From: Holothuria scabra
Taxonomy: Eukaryota; Echinodermata; Holothuroidea; Aspidochirotida; Holothuriidae
Direction of reading: 5' to 3'
DNA length: 64,000 nucleotides
Assembly (NCBI GenBank): GCA_037179385.1
Contig: CM074180.1
Location: 28,563,455-28,627,454 of the forward strand
Positions 48,257 to 59,143 of the stretch are shown in pieces (position 1 is the first letter of the stretch; the number at the start of each line of letters is the position of its first letter). Under the pieces are notes generated by a model. It saw nothing but the letters and a program-made list of their open reading frames with translations. It searched no databases and had not been told where the DNA came from. Position numbers and translations under genes: made by a program.

Positions 48257-49202
48257 AGGTAGAATTTTCACCCATGTTGATAACAAGAGTTTGCCGCCGT
48301 TTTCTGTGGGCTGATAAAAATTATCCTTTTTTCTTTTGATGATGATCTGTCCAAAAAAAAATGTTTTACAAGACAGTTTGTAACAGGATGTATAGCAGGC
48401 CACATGACCATGCGTTTACTCGCAATATACCGTAGTTTAAAAAACTAGTGACATACCGTAGATCATAACTATATGTTGCGGTACTCGTAAATAATGCATA
48501 CCAATGTTGAACTCCTACCGAAAATCATACTTTTACCAGAACAGCATCGGAAACTAAAATAAAACACTTAGTAAAATGGAAAGCCTAAGCGAGGCTAAGC
48601 GTATAGATAAGCGTATAGTAAAACATGCAGCACTTGAGAGTCAGCGCTTATATATACGTACAATTCAAACCGAATGAGAATTTTTAAATAAATATTTAAA
48701 AAGCAATTGAAATAAAATGCTGTAACATTAGAAAGACAGGACGGGAAGGAAAAATAAATACAAACATTGTTGTTACATGAGAATTGCATTGTGTGTACAA
48801 TGGGTATGAAGGTACGATACTTATGCATTATATTTAAAAAAGTATTTTAAAAAGAGTTGAAAATGAACGTACACCGCCCGCAGGAGACAGAGTTCCAATT
48901 TCCAGCTGAGCATATTCGAGAGTAATCGTACTGTGACTACTCACAGGGATAGGCCTATAGGTTATTTGGGTGGGAATACGGTACATTGATATCGGTCTGA
49001 AAAGAATCAAATTTAGGCAATTAACATTTCATCAGCAACTTGTGCACCATACTTTAGTCAACTGTAATGAGACTCACTAACATGTAAGATGAGTGAGAAA
49101 TATTCATTTCAATTGCATGTTTAGCATAGACTGATAGTCAGAATTCACCTAGAATCAAATATTGACACGTTCAGTATAACATCAGATTGCATGGGTGAAG
49201 GG
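48257..49202. other. Intergenic, nothing delimited
   Basis: AT-rich with no recognisable gene or bounded repeat. Confidence 0.4.
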
Positions 49203-50807
49203 CAGTGGCATAGCCACGGGGGGGGGCTAGGCCCCCCAGATTTTCTTCAGCCCCCCCCCCCCAGATTTTTTGCGTACTGATGAAGTAATTAAAAAAAATA
49301 AAATGTTTGAACGGAAATAAACTTTGAAGTATATCCTTCAAAACAGTAAATAAATAAAATGTGTAAAAATTAAAAAAAACATGGATGAATGTATGTAAAA
49401 CACATTTTGTGCGCACGTATGAAATCAAGTAATAACTTCAAAATGCCTACTTTCACTAAATTGGATACCGTTTGTGATCTGCACTGTCGTTTATTGCATT
49501 TCACTTAATTCGAAGATGAAACGAAAGTCTCGGCGACAAACTTTAATGTGACTTTGTTAGGTTAAGACCCTTTCTGCCTTTGGGATTGCTGATTGATTTA
49601 CTGAAAATAAGGCAATCATACACTGGAGACCATTCTTACACGACCATTCCTATACTTTATCATACCCAAAATATGCCGTAAGCAGGTGAGGTAAGGTACT
49701 GCCTTCGGATAATTCTTCCCTTCCATCCTTAACAAGTAGGCCTACGTCGTGCCTCACTCCTGCCCATGACAAGTGCCACTGTAGGACGATTTTTTCGACA
49801 AGTCCTCTTTTCATTAGTTGGCACTGGCGTCCGGGGGATTTGAAAAATGTCCACAAGGTCCGTATGGTTCATGTGTTTCCCACATGATCCGTACTTCTGT
49901 TTGCGGTTCAATTATTCTGAGAGATTTATTCGTAGTATTTTAATTTTGACTATGTAATGTACCGATGAACAAATACTGCACCATTTTGCAAATTGTTTGT
50001 TGTATGTATGTCTCTTGTAAAATCTCTACAAAAACTAAAAATATTTTGATATTTTTCATGCTTCCCAAAAAGGGACAATCCTAAAACTTAGGCCTGTACT
50101 CAGTTCAAAGTTTTGCCAAACATAGCACCATTTTGCATCTAGAAAGAAAGTTTCTCGGAGGGGGACACAACTACTTTTGGTTTTCCTTTTAAAGGGTAAG
50201 GTACTGCCTGAGGTAAGCTGAAATCCATTCAAATATTGGCGCATTTGCGGCTGGGTACATCCAGTTTAAAACACGTGGGAAGTGCCGTTTCCGGCCATCT
50301 GGAGGGGTTTTAAAGCCCAAAATTTACTTTTACGGTCCGCGCCAACTGATGGTGGCGCTCCGCTTAGATTCAAATATTGCCGCATTTGCGATCTACGTCC
50401 TTCTGATATTTTCAATTTTTCCCAAGGGAAAGGGAGATACCGGTTCCTTTTAGTCTCATCCCCCAGGCCACAGATCAGAAGTGCCCAGTTTCGGGGGCCC
50501 TAAAAAGTGTATGTATTACCATTTTTCATAGATTGATTTTTTATTCTAATTATTTGAGTAGTCGCAGACATGAGTTGCGTATTTCAAGGCTGGATACATC
50601 CAGCTTAAAACACCTGGGAAGTGCCGTTTCCGGCCATCTTGAGGGGTTTTAAAGTCCAAAATTTTCTTGTACGCTCCGCGCCAACCGATGGTGGCGCTCC
50701 GCTTAGATAGTCTTGCCGTGTCTGACCCTCGGAGGTACCAGGCCCCCCCACTTGTTACCTAGGCCCCCCCCCCCCCCCAAAAAAATCGCATCCTGGCTTC
50801 GCCACTG
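49203..50807. mobile_element. hAT-type non-autonomous element, perfect 8-bp target duplication
   Basis: It starts cagtggcatagccacggggg and ends cctggcttcgccactg. The octamer gtgaaggg flanks both sides (49195-49202, 50808-50815). 1605 bp with G/C-runs near both ends. A direct repeat of about 120 bp lies inside (about 50249-50368 and 50589-50708, sharing gggaagtgccgtttccggcc and gatggtggcgctccgcttag). No transposase was recognised. Confidence 0.9.
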
Positions 50808-51039
50808 GTGAAGGGAATATAATACAATAGAGTCCCACATACATTTGTGGGTTAAGAGTACTTTCACATTCACATTTTCAGCGAAAAGTAAACTTTACTC
50901 AAGCACATATAATATCACCTCATATCCCCACATTAGTGCACATTTTTCTTAAAGTTCAGAGTTGATTTTCTTCTCAGCAGTTCCATATTATCAAAATGTG
51001 AATGCACAACTGGCATGAGAATCTTAAAAACTTTGCATC

Positions 51040-51315
51040 CCCCTCAGGGAAGTCCTATTCCTATTAACTTCAAGGTCAGCACAGCAGTCTGATAAAACAA
51101 AGGGAAACAAAGCATTCCTTGCCAATGTGAGGAAGTGATATGAGCCCTGCTGCCCTCAAACTGACTCTGGACCACAAATCTACTGACTTCTTTTTTTTTA
51201 TTTTTTCGAGAAATGCAAGTCCAATTTGAAATGGAACTTAAACCACACTGTGTGCATTCGATTCCTGTTTCACATATGAAAACTTAATTTTGGCTTAAAC
51301 TTCCCCCTTAAAAGC
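51040..51315. repeat. Dispersed repeat family D, longest copy
   Basis: It overlaps the sequence shared with 1840-2000 and with 9678-9865, and joins the two partial copies into one unit of at least 275 bp (ctattaacttcaaggtcag through tttcacatatgaaaac). Confidence 0.7.
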
Positions 51316-51851
51316 TTTATTTGGCGAAATTGGATTTAAATGTTAGACATAATATATTCACTGTAAATGGGTGAAAAGCCGGGTGATTTTCGCTCTCGGT
51401 CGGGATTTTAGAAAGAAAGTACGGCATAACAAGGCACACCTTCCTTCTCGAACTGCATCAGCATTCGCTCCAAGGGCCGATTTCACTAACGTTCAGCGAT
51501 CATCGCTTACTCCGAAATCAATCGCTAAATCTTAAATCGATCGCACTTTAGCGACCGATTTTTAAAATTATTTAACTAAACTTTAGCGATCAATTTTTCA
51601 TCCCGAAGTTGTGTTGTTTGCCCTACGGACTTACATACATGGACAGAGCATGTAACGTGTACGTCCTGTCCGTAGATGGTCACCACCGACTGGGACAAAA
51701 AAACTCATCAAGATGCCGCTGTGAATCTATAAATCGTCTGGTTTGACGACGACGACTCTGTTATATTTTAGACAGAAGTTAATCTTGAATGAGAAACAAT
51801 ATCATATTCCTGTAATCTGTGAAGTGATTTTGACCTTACCTTGCCATACTT

Positions 51852-52996
51852 CAAAAATATTTTGCTTGTTAGCACGATATGTCAAGATAGGAATGTCTGA
51901 CAGTTTTCAAACTTGGTACGTGGATGCGCCATATTTAGAGGAAGAACCCTATTGTTTTTGGTGGAGGTCAAAGGTCATCTGGGGTCACCGGGGGTCAATT
52001 TCTGAAAACTTTGTTAGCACGATATCTCAAGTTAGGAAACTTGGGTAGATTTCATATTGGGTATGTGGATGCGTTATGGTCAGAAGATGGTCCCTATACG
52101 TTTTAAAGGAGGTCAAAGTTCATCTGGGGTCACCAAGGGTCAAAGGCTGAAAATCTTGTTAGCACGATATCTCAAGTTAGGAAACTTGGGTAGATTTCAT
52201 ATTGGGTATGTGGATTCGTTATGGTCAGAAGATGGTCCCTGTAGTTTTTAATGGAGGTCAAAGTCCATCTGGGGTCACCAAGGGTCAAAGGCTGAAAATC
52301 TTGTTAGCACGATATCTCAAGATAGGAAACTTGGATAAATTTCATATTTGGTATGTGGATGCGTTATGGTCAGAAGATGGTGACTACTGTTTTTGATGGA
52401 GGTCAAAGGTCATCTGGGGTCACCGGGGGTCAAAGTCTGAAAATATTGTTAGCACGACATCTCAAGATAGGAAACTTGGATAGATTTCATATTTGGTATG
52501 TGGATTCGTTATTGTCAGAAGATGGTCCTTGTTGTTTTTGATGGAGGTCAAAGGTCATCTGAGGTCACCAAGGGTCAAAGTCTGAAAATCTTGTTAGCAC
52601 GACATCTCAAGATAGGAAAGTTGGATATATTTCATATTTGGCGTGTGGGTGTGTTATGGTCAGAAGATGGAGCCTACTGTTTTTGATGGAGGCCAAAGGT
52701 CATCTGGGGTCACCCGGGGTCAATGGCTGTAAATATCGTTAGCACGATATCTCAAGATAGGAAACTTGGATAGATTTCATATTTGGTATGTGGATGCGTT
52801 ATGGTCAGGAGATGGTCCCTATTGTTTTTGACGGAGGTCAAAGGTCATCTGGGGTCACTGGGGATCAAAGGCTGAAAATCTTGTTAGCACAATATCTCAA
52901 GATAGGAAACTTGGATAGATTTCATATTTGGTATGTGGATGCATTATGGTCAGAAGATGGTCCCTGTTGTTTTTGACAGAGGTCAAAGGTCATCTG
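51852..52996 (+). repeat. Tandem satellite, 145-bp unit, about 7.9 copies
   Basis: Units recur every 144-145 bp (for example gaggtcaaa near 51964, 52109, 52254, 52398, 52543, 52688, 52833, 52978). Unit words are cttgttagcacgatatctca, gataggaaacttggatag, gtatgtggatgcgttatgg and tcagaagatggtcc. Small ORFs repeat in each unit, but 145 is not a multiple of three, so they shift frame from unit to unit and are not a protein repeat. Confidence 0.95.
51965..52992 (+). promoter_or_regulatory. Candidate cluster of nuclear-receptor-like direct repeats (DR1/DR4) in satellite units
   Basis: In each unit an AGGTCA-A-AGGTCA string (DR1 spacing) is followed by TCTG-GGGTCA and then a four-base gap and GGGTCA (DR4 spacing). 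In unit one these are at 51965-51977, 51982-51987 and 51992-51997. The DR1 is exact in five of eight units and has one or more changes in the others. DR1 and DR4 are known binding patterns for HNF4/RXR-type and LXR/TR-type receptors. Function here is inference only. Confidence 0.35.
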
Positions 52997-54672
52997 ATGA
53001 TGGGATTATTTGAAATGGAACATTGTGTATCATCGAAACCTCAATGCAGTTTTGCATTCTGGTTTAGCAATGAAATTACGATATCAACCTTATACGCAAC
53101 AAAGTAAATATGAAAATGTATTGATATGAAAAGGTTTCAATATGTTTTCAAGTAGTTCGGTACCTGCCTGTTATGTCTTTTTGCCCATTTAAAACTTTTC
53201 CGTAACACATACGACGTGAGCAAAATACCCAGCCTGATATCCCACTACAAATAGCATCATCATAGACAACGATATTACAATACTAGATAAGCCATGTGAT
53301 ATAACAACTGACATTTCCATCTGACAATTCCATGAAACGTTGCTCAGCGACATAGATATTAAAATTTAAAATTTTTGAACTCAATTCCATTGTGTCGTGT
53401 GTCGCTTCGTATACAGGTGTAGAAGCTTCTCAGTAATATTTCAACCTTTCACTTTTCAACAGTCTCCAGCTAAGTCTTGCCCATTGCAAAAAAATTCTCT
53501 CCTCCTTGAAATCTTGTCGTTAATGATCCTCCAATACCGGTACCGTAGTCTAGTAACTTCCTATTACAGCCTGACTAGACTTGATTGCAATTTACATAAA
53601 AAGTACCAACCTAAAGCATTAAGTGAAGAAATGACAAAAGCACAATTTTGTTCAAACATCATCAAACGTGGTATTTGCCAAGACTGTTAAAATTCAGTGA
53701 TTGAAAATGCCGCGTCAGTTAGACTTGTAAGTTGTCATGATTGTGATTTTCTCGAAGAACCTTAATTGTGGACACTCCTTATAAATATCAAATTCGTAAA
53801 AGGTTGTCCCAGTTGTTCAATTAAGGTGAAGTCATGTTTAATAATATTTCTCTGCTTTTGACTTGATATGTGCAACGTACTGCAGTAAATGGGAAAACAG
53901 TCCGACCGCGTTATTACTGTATGAAGAACGACTGAAGCCAGATAGCAAAGTGCTAGATTGCAAAAATGAATCTGTTTTAAATTAAACGATCTGAGCAGCC
54001 AAAAATGTTGGTACAAATATTTCAGTTTGAAAAATCCTTATATTTCCGTGGTTTTCTGTTTCAACCTTTTTTAATTCGCTCCTTATGGTACTTGGTTTTA
54101 CTTTTTACTAAGTATGTGAGTTTTAACTTTACCCGTGTTTCCTTTGGTTTTACTTTATGTGGTTGAATAGCCAAAATTACATTGTTCGTTTTGTTACTGC
54201 CAAACATGCTGAGGCCCTAGATTCTATTTTGTTCTTGAAATTGTTATTTTAGCAAATTAATTGTATTTATATATCTATCTATCTATCTATCAACCCATAT
54301 GACCGTGCGTCCGTCTGTCTTTTTGTTCTCCTTTCTATCATCGAACCCTTATGGCAAAGAGACCGTTCCCTACCTCTTCACCACAGCTCTTTTTAGTCCT
54401 TAACTCAACGTCTTTGTTATGTACAATTTAATTAAAAACCACAGAATAGTTGCAGTATACCCCTTCCCCCAGCACCACTGACCGTCTCACCCTTTTTTCG
54501 CCCGTTTTGAGAAATATGCGCCACTTTGCAAATGTTTCCTCGTCGCCTTTCAAAAAATGTTATTCGATGCCTTCTGACCTTTATTTGCCTTTCTTTTCTC
54601 TTATCTTAGACTCTTTGGCCGTGAGTTCCGTTTGCCCCATGACTGTCATACACCTCAGTTGACATAGTCAAA
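52997..54672. other. Upstream region of gene B
   Basis: No exon was recognised. A (CTAT)n microsatellite is at 54274-54291. The in-frame stop at 54640-54642 precedes the gene B ATG. No TATA box or transcription start can be placed with confidence; a 5' non-coding exon may exist further upstream. Confidence 0.4.
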
Positions 54673-55357
54673 ATGAGTGCTTCGGTCGAAGGAACCTACA
54701 GACCTGTCTCCTTAAGCGAGAGACTGGAGATAGACGATGCCAAGAAGGAAGCCAAAGAACTCGAAGCCGAAGGCGATGTAAAATATCGCAAAGGGTCCTT
54801 CTTTACGAGCCCGGTGGTATTCGCCGCATTGGGGATGGCGGCATCCGCCCTATGGTTAACCGGTATCAGCTATCTCGGAGGGACGGTGAGCACAATCGAA
54901 AAGAGGCTTCAGCTGAAGAGTTCCGAGTCAGGATTATTTCCGGTGGTAAATGACTGCTTCGGTCTCGTGACCATGTTGTTCATTATTCACTTTGGACAAC
55001 CGAGACACCGGCCGAGAATTATCGCGGTTTTATACATGATTGTAGCGTTAGGATATTTTTTACACTCAGTTCCACATTTTTTATATGAACTCCCTGATTC
55101 GTTAAAAGTGCCAAACAACGAACTATACAATAAATCAGGTGCTGCAGATTTCGGGCAGTTGTGTCTAAAAGATCGCGATGTATCGTCTGAAAATAACTGC
55201 AGTGAAGATGAGTTATCTCAGTCAGGTCCCCTTTGGAATGAAGCCATGTGGATAATAGTGGGCCAGGCCCTATGCAGCTGCGGCACATGTGTATATCCTC
55301 TCTTCATTACGTACCTAGATGACTGTGTGCATCAACGCTCAATGGGTGTATATTTAG
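54673..55357 (+). CDS. Gene B exon 1: N-terminus and membrane segments 1-4
   Basis: The exon is 685 bp encoding residues 1-228 plus one base. Residues 1-42 are charged and cytoplasmic (many K/E/D). About residues 46-68 form segment 1 (SPVVFAALGMAASALW), followed by TVSTIEKRLQL, the family's T-x-x-E-x-R-F/L linker. Residues 88-108 form segment 2. RHRPR at 111-115 is the conserved cytoplasmic turn, and 116-134 is segment 3 ending in SVPHFLY. Residues 140-188 are an extracellular loop with an N-K-S sequon at 153 and cysteines at 164 and 176. Residues 190-215 form segment 4, and FITYLDD (211-217) is the conserved Y-x-D-D motif. The exon ends at g|gtaagt. Confidence 0.95.
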
Positions 55358-58300
55358 GTAAGTAGCCCTTGATATACCATTTTGATCTTTTTTACCATAT
55401 GGCTGTAAAACCTCACCAGGGTGTTGACGTAGCCTTTGATTTATTCCTTGACTTCCAAATCACTCCGCCCCCACAAAATTCAACTAAGCGTGGCATGAGC
55501 TTATACGAGAAAACCGAAGACTTAAACATGCTGCCATTGCATGTGCTTGGTGCTAAGCAATGGCGAAGGTCCAAACAAGCCTGAGCAATTAGCCACAACT
55601 GGACAAAAAGGGCGTGGTCGGCCCGACTTAAGTCAATTGGTTAGAAACGGAGCCGTCAAACTTTATCTAACTTAGTTGGATACAAGGTAGGAAATGGACA
55701 TCTGTAACATGTATAGAACCTCTAGATATAAACAACTGTGAAATTTATTCCTCCCAAGCTCAAAAAATAGGTTGACAAAAACACAAAGCAATACTTTAAT
55801 CAATATTTTGAAGTTTCTTGAAAGCTTTCCAAACCAGCATACCAGAATTGGGTAAACTTTAGCCAGAGTATCTGAGTTAAATTCCTCTACGCATCATTTC
55901 AAACAATACTTGGGAATAAAATACTACTTTCGAATGTTTTTTTTTTTCATTTTGGCAGTTTGGTGTCATATATAAGACGAACAGGCTCAGCTACACTAGA
56001 AGAAAAAGCCATTCTTTCTGCAGTATGATTCTTCAGTGTAATACAGTGTACCTGCATTGTGTTCATATATCACTATGCCTTATTATGGCAGTCAGCGGTA
56101 ACATTTGACCAAAACCAAAGATTGTGCTTGAAACCATCATTCTTTACATAATCCGACATAGTCCACAGTGTGATAACACAAAATTACTAAGGTCTGAGGA
56201 TCATTTGCAGCCCATAAACCTGTAAGGTCAAGTAGGCGAAGTGGCTCCCACACGGAAGTTAGCCACACCCTTTGCCTTGGGGATCATGTTTCGGTCATAA
56301 AATACTCAGTCACTGCTAGCTTCACGAATTGCTATTATCCTTACTGAAAAGAAACTGGAAAGAGTAACTATTGTAGTACATCCGTCACGTCCGTCTGCAC
56401 AGCGACGGCTCTGTATACTCAGCAATCTTCAATTGAGTAAGTGATATGACTGATCGAGCAATTTGCCTCACAGCCTGCTACGTAGACAATTGGAGATGGA
56501 AGTCTCGAAAATCAGTTGTTTCATTCCCATTTTGTTAAATTCTCATCAGATTTTTTTTTTTGAGTTGATAAATCTTTGCACTTGTACGGCAGAGAAATAT
56601 TCTCTTGTTTTAAAATCAATCGCTTTTTACAAAATTTTGACTGGTTTGTGTGACTTTAAAAAATCAAAACCCTGGATTAACGACCAAAAGGCGGGATCAT
56701 GCTCTGCTGCTGGTAGATACTCTGTCACTGACTCAGCTGCCTTATTACGACTGTTGCCCTATTGGTACTCTATTCGTACCAAACTGCCAATGGTTGCCAT
56801 CTGTTTTAGACTTTTTGGTTAACTGACAAATATATTCAACACTATTCTTCCGCTCGCTTACGAGACTCCAACATTTTATGTCTAACCGAAACACTACCTC
56901 ACTGTGCTCATTCCAAGATCTGCGCCCATTTACTTGGACCTCGGGCACAGTTGTAAATACTATGTTAGAAGAGGCAAAGACTTGTTCGAGTCTTCCGGCT
57001 CTTGGTCGGGATATTTAACTCTTCAGAAACTTCTCTCAAGTGTGGAAAATAAGGTCTCGAATCTACTTTTTCACACTCCGATTTGAGTTGTTGCCCCCTG
57101 TCCTGCAATCCTCATTGGAACTCCAAGCTCCATGAGACGGGTCCCATATTCAAAGCATCCGGAGGCCATTTCGGTCGGACAACGCATCTGGTGTCATGGG
57201 ATTAGAGTGGTCTTATTAACCTCTACACCACGTCAAACCCTGATTTCGTGGCTGGAATGAGCTACCCCTTGGAGCGGACTCTGTTTTCTCATCTCCTCAG
57301 CTTCAAAAACAAGTAATATGCCTTATTCAGCCTGCTACGTGGGCAACCCAGTCAGCTTTTGTAGAATATAACGTGTAGGTATACAAACCGATTTAGCAGT
57401 TTTACCTTTTAGCAGTTTCACCTTTAGCAGATTAATAAGCGTGAAATGTTCTCATTGTAAATATATGCATGCATGCTTAGATTCTTTTTCTCATTTGGGT
57501 AAAGTCCCCTTTGGGTCCACGATATTTCCCGTCTGTCATAAGAGACGACAGTCTAAACGGGAGGACTTGCGCCGTATTTGAACTGTGTGATTCTATATAG
57601 GACATTCGTGTTGGTGTGTCCTTAAATCTTAGATCAAACAAACAAACCAAAATACTTCTTAAACGGTTTGTTAACATCACCCTGTATATACATCAACTCA
57701 GTATTTGATTAAATTTTGGAAAAGTGTGTGATCAGTCAGACCAGTGGGCTATCGTATATCGCTGAGCAGGCGCGTAGCCAGGATTGTGTCATGAGGAGAG
57801 TTTTGATGTCATGGGGGTGGGGTGGGGGTTTTGGTGTCATGGGGGGGGGGCACGAAATGAGGGAAAAGTCTAAGAGATAGAGAGAGAAAGCCGCTTTTTA
57901 GTTATTTTTTGCATTGCAAGGTTGGGGCATGGGAGGGGGGATTTCTAACCCCCAAAACCACCCCGTGGCTGCGCCACTACCGCTGAGCCTATATTGGCGG
58001 AAGAAAATAGCATAGGAATCAAGTAAACCAGACCTTCCTTGGTACTTCAATTACCTGACGTTTCTTGATAATTTGAGCTCAGTTCCAACAAAGATCCTCC
58101 CCCGTATCAGTGATCCAATGAATGCTTCAGAGTTTACGTCTCTTCATTTTTGCTCTTTACAGGTGCTCTTTTCTCCACAATTGCTATTGGGTCATCCATT
58201 GGTTACGGCCTCGCCACGCTGTGCCTTCATTTACCAAATTTTTTGACCAAAACAGACTACGGTCTTCCAACAACTCCGGACGACCCAAGGTGGCTTGGAA

Positions 58301-59143
58301 ATTGGTGGCTGGGTTTCATCATAACGGGTATTTTCATCTTCTTCACAAGCATTCCACTTCTGTTTTTTCCTCGTCATCTTCCGAAACCAATCGGTGTCGA
58401 GTCAGATACGGAGTCGACCGACTCAGATGATTACATCGGCGCCGTGACGCACGGCATCAAGACCGTCGGAGAAGGAGGAGAATCGACAGGCTTCCTGAAA
58501 GGTAAAGTACGAAAAGTGGTAATTTATCGTTTCCGTTCGTTAATGTTCACTTGGTGTGATGATTGGTATGTAAATGACTCTGTGCTACAACATGGATGGT
58601 GACTTTGGATTAAGGTGCCAGGGCGCAAGAATAAATAGGGTGAGCAGACACTTCGGGTGCCCGAAAAACTGCATCTTTTGTTAATGCGCTCGTAAAATAA
58701 ACGTCATTTTAAAACAATGACCAACCATAGTATTGAATTATTTATGATTTATTACCTCTGTAAATGTACAGATTGCATTTGGATCTCGTCACGACTGTTA
58801 ACCCCACTGGTACCATTATATAACCCCTTTATTTCTGTCCCTATATGAACCGTTGCATTCGCTCTAGAATTGAGGATATTTATTAAAAAAAATAAAATGT
58901 ATCCCTTTTTGAGTAATTAATGAGTCGCTGAAGTTTTTGCCTTCAGATGAGCTGACCTTGCTTCTTTTTATTTCGTAGGTTTGGTTGCTTCTGTCTGGAG
59001 GATCATCACCAATTTAACTGTAATATGTCTTCTTCTTTGTACAACAACTCTCTCTGGTTTCATCGCAGGGTTCCAACTGTTTGGTGCCAAGTACATTCAG
59101 TATCAATTTTCATTTGAGCCAGATTTTGCTTCCATTCTTTTCG
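54673..59143 (+). CDS. OATP gene B (SLCO family transporter), first three coding exons; 3' part beyond window
   Basis: Join of 54673-55357, 58163-58501 and 58979-59143; introns are phase 1, with AG acceptors and GT donors. Together these give about 396 residues: N-terminus, membrane segments 1-7 and the large cytoplasmic loop. The ATG at 54673 is the first in-frame ATG after an in-frame TGA at 54640-54642, which supports this start. Gene B is a same-strand neighbour of gene A, about 36.6 kb from A's stop to B's start codon. The two shared exons match in length and phase. The Kazal-like loop and C-terminal exons were searched for in 59144-64000 and not seen; in gene A the corresponding intron is 3.6 kb, so an intron of more than 4.8 kb here is plausible. 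Role as for gene A; substrate unknown. Confidence 0.94.
55540..55680 (+). mobile_element. tRNA-derived SINE, head missing
   Basis: It contains tgcttggtgctaagcaatgg, ttagccacaactggacaaaa, gggcgtggtcggcccgactt and the end ggagccgtcaaactttatct. It shows the uninterrupted TTAA site (gacttaagtc) that is split in the copy at 5471-5985. Confidence 0.75.
57767..57979. mobile_element. Small hAT-like MITE, 8-bp flanks match 7/8
   Basis: It starts caggcgcgtagccaggattg and ends ccccgtggctgcgccacta. The flanks are tcgctgag (57759-57766) and ccgctgag (57980-57987). The same family as 10945-11095 in opposite orientation. It lies about 180 bp before gene B exon 2. Confidence 0.85.
58163..58501 (+). CDS. Gene B exon 2: membrane segments 5-6 with variant OATP signature
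   Basis: The exon is 339 bp (113 codons), phase 1 in and out, between gctctttacag and the donor gtaaag. It encodes GALFSTIAIGSSIGYGLATL, then DPRWLGNWWLGFIITG, which is the OATP signature with asparagine where alanine is usual (G-N-W-W instead of G-A-W-W) and leucine before the glycine. A membrane segment ending in LLFFPRHLPKP and an acidic serine-rich cytoplasmic loop (DTESTDSDDY) follow. This exon aligns with gene A 2713-3054. Confidence 0.95.
58502..58978. other. Gene B intron 2
   Basis: A 477-bp intron between donor gtaaag and acceptor ttcgtag. No repeat was recognised. Gene A's corresponding intron is 2232 bp, the difference being partly MITE and SINE insertions. Confidence 0.6.
58979..59143 (+). 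CDS. Gene B exon 3: membrane segment 7
   Basis: The exon is 165 bp, phase 1 in and out, between tatttcgtag and the donor gtgagt. It reads GLVASVWRIITNLTVICLL, then LFGAKYIQYQFSFEPDF and ASILFG, and is the direct counterpart of gene A 5287-5451. The next exon should begin with a glycine-alanine and P-A-G motif and was not found before 64000. Confidence 0.95.

Larger units (their letters stand above)
55358..58162. other. Gene B intron 1
   Basis: It contains the SINE at 55540-55680 and a small hAT at 57767-57979. The rest, including ORFs around 56463-57086, shows no recognisable domain. Confidence 0.5.

Noticed and set aside
52057..52976. Series of similar 62-64 codon ORFs at 52057, 52202, 52353, 52498 and 52788, looking like a repeat protein
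   Set aside because: They are frame-shifted relative to one another because the unit is 145 bp. Each overlaps the next unit and has no splice or start context, so they are satellite by-products.
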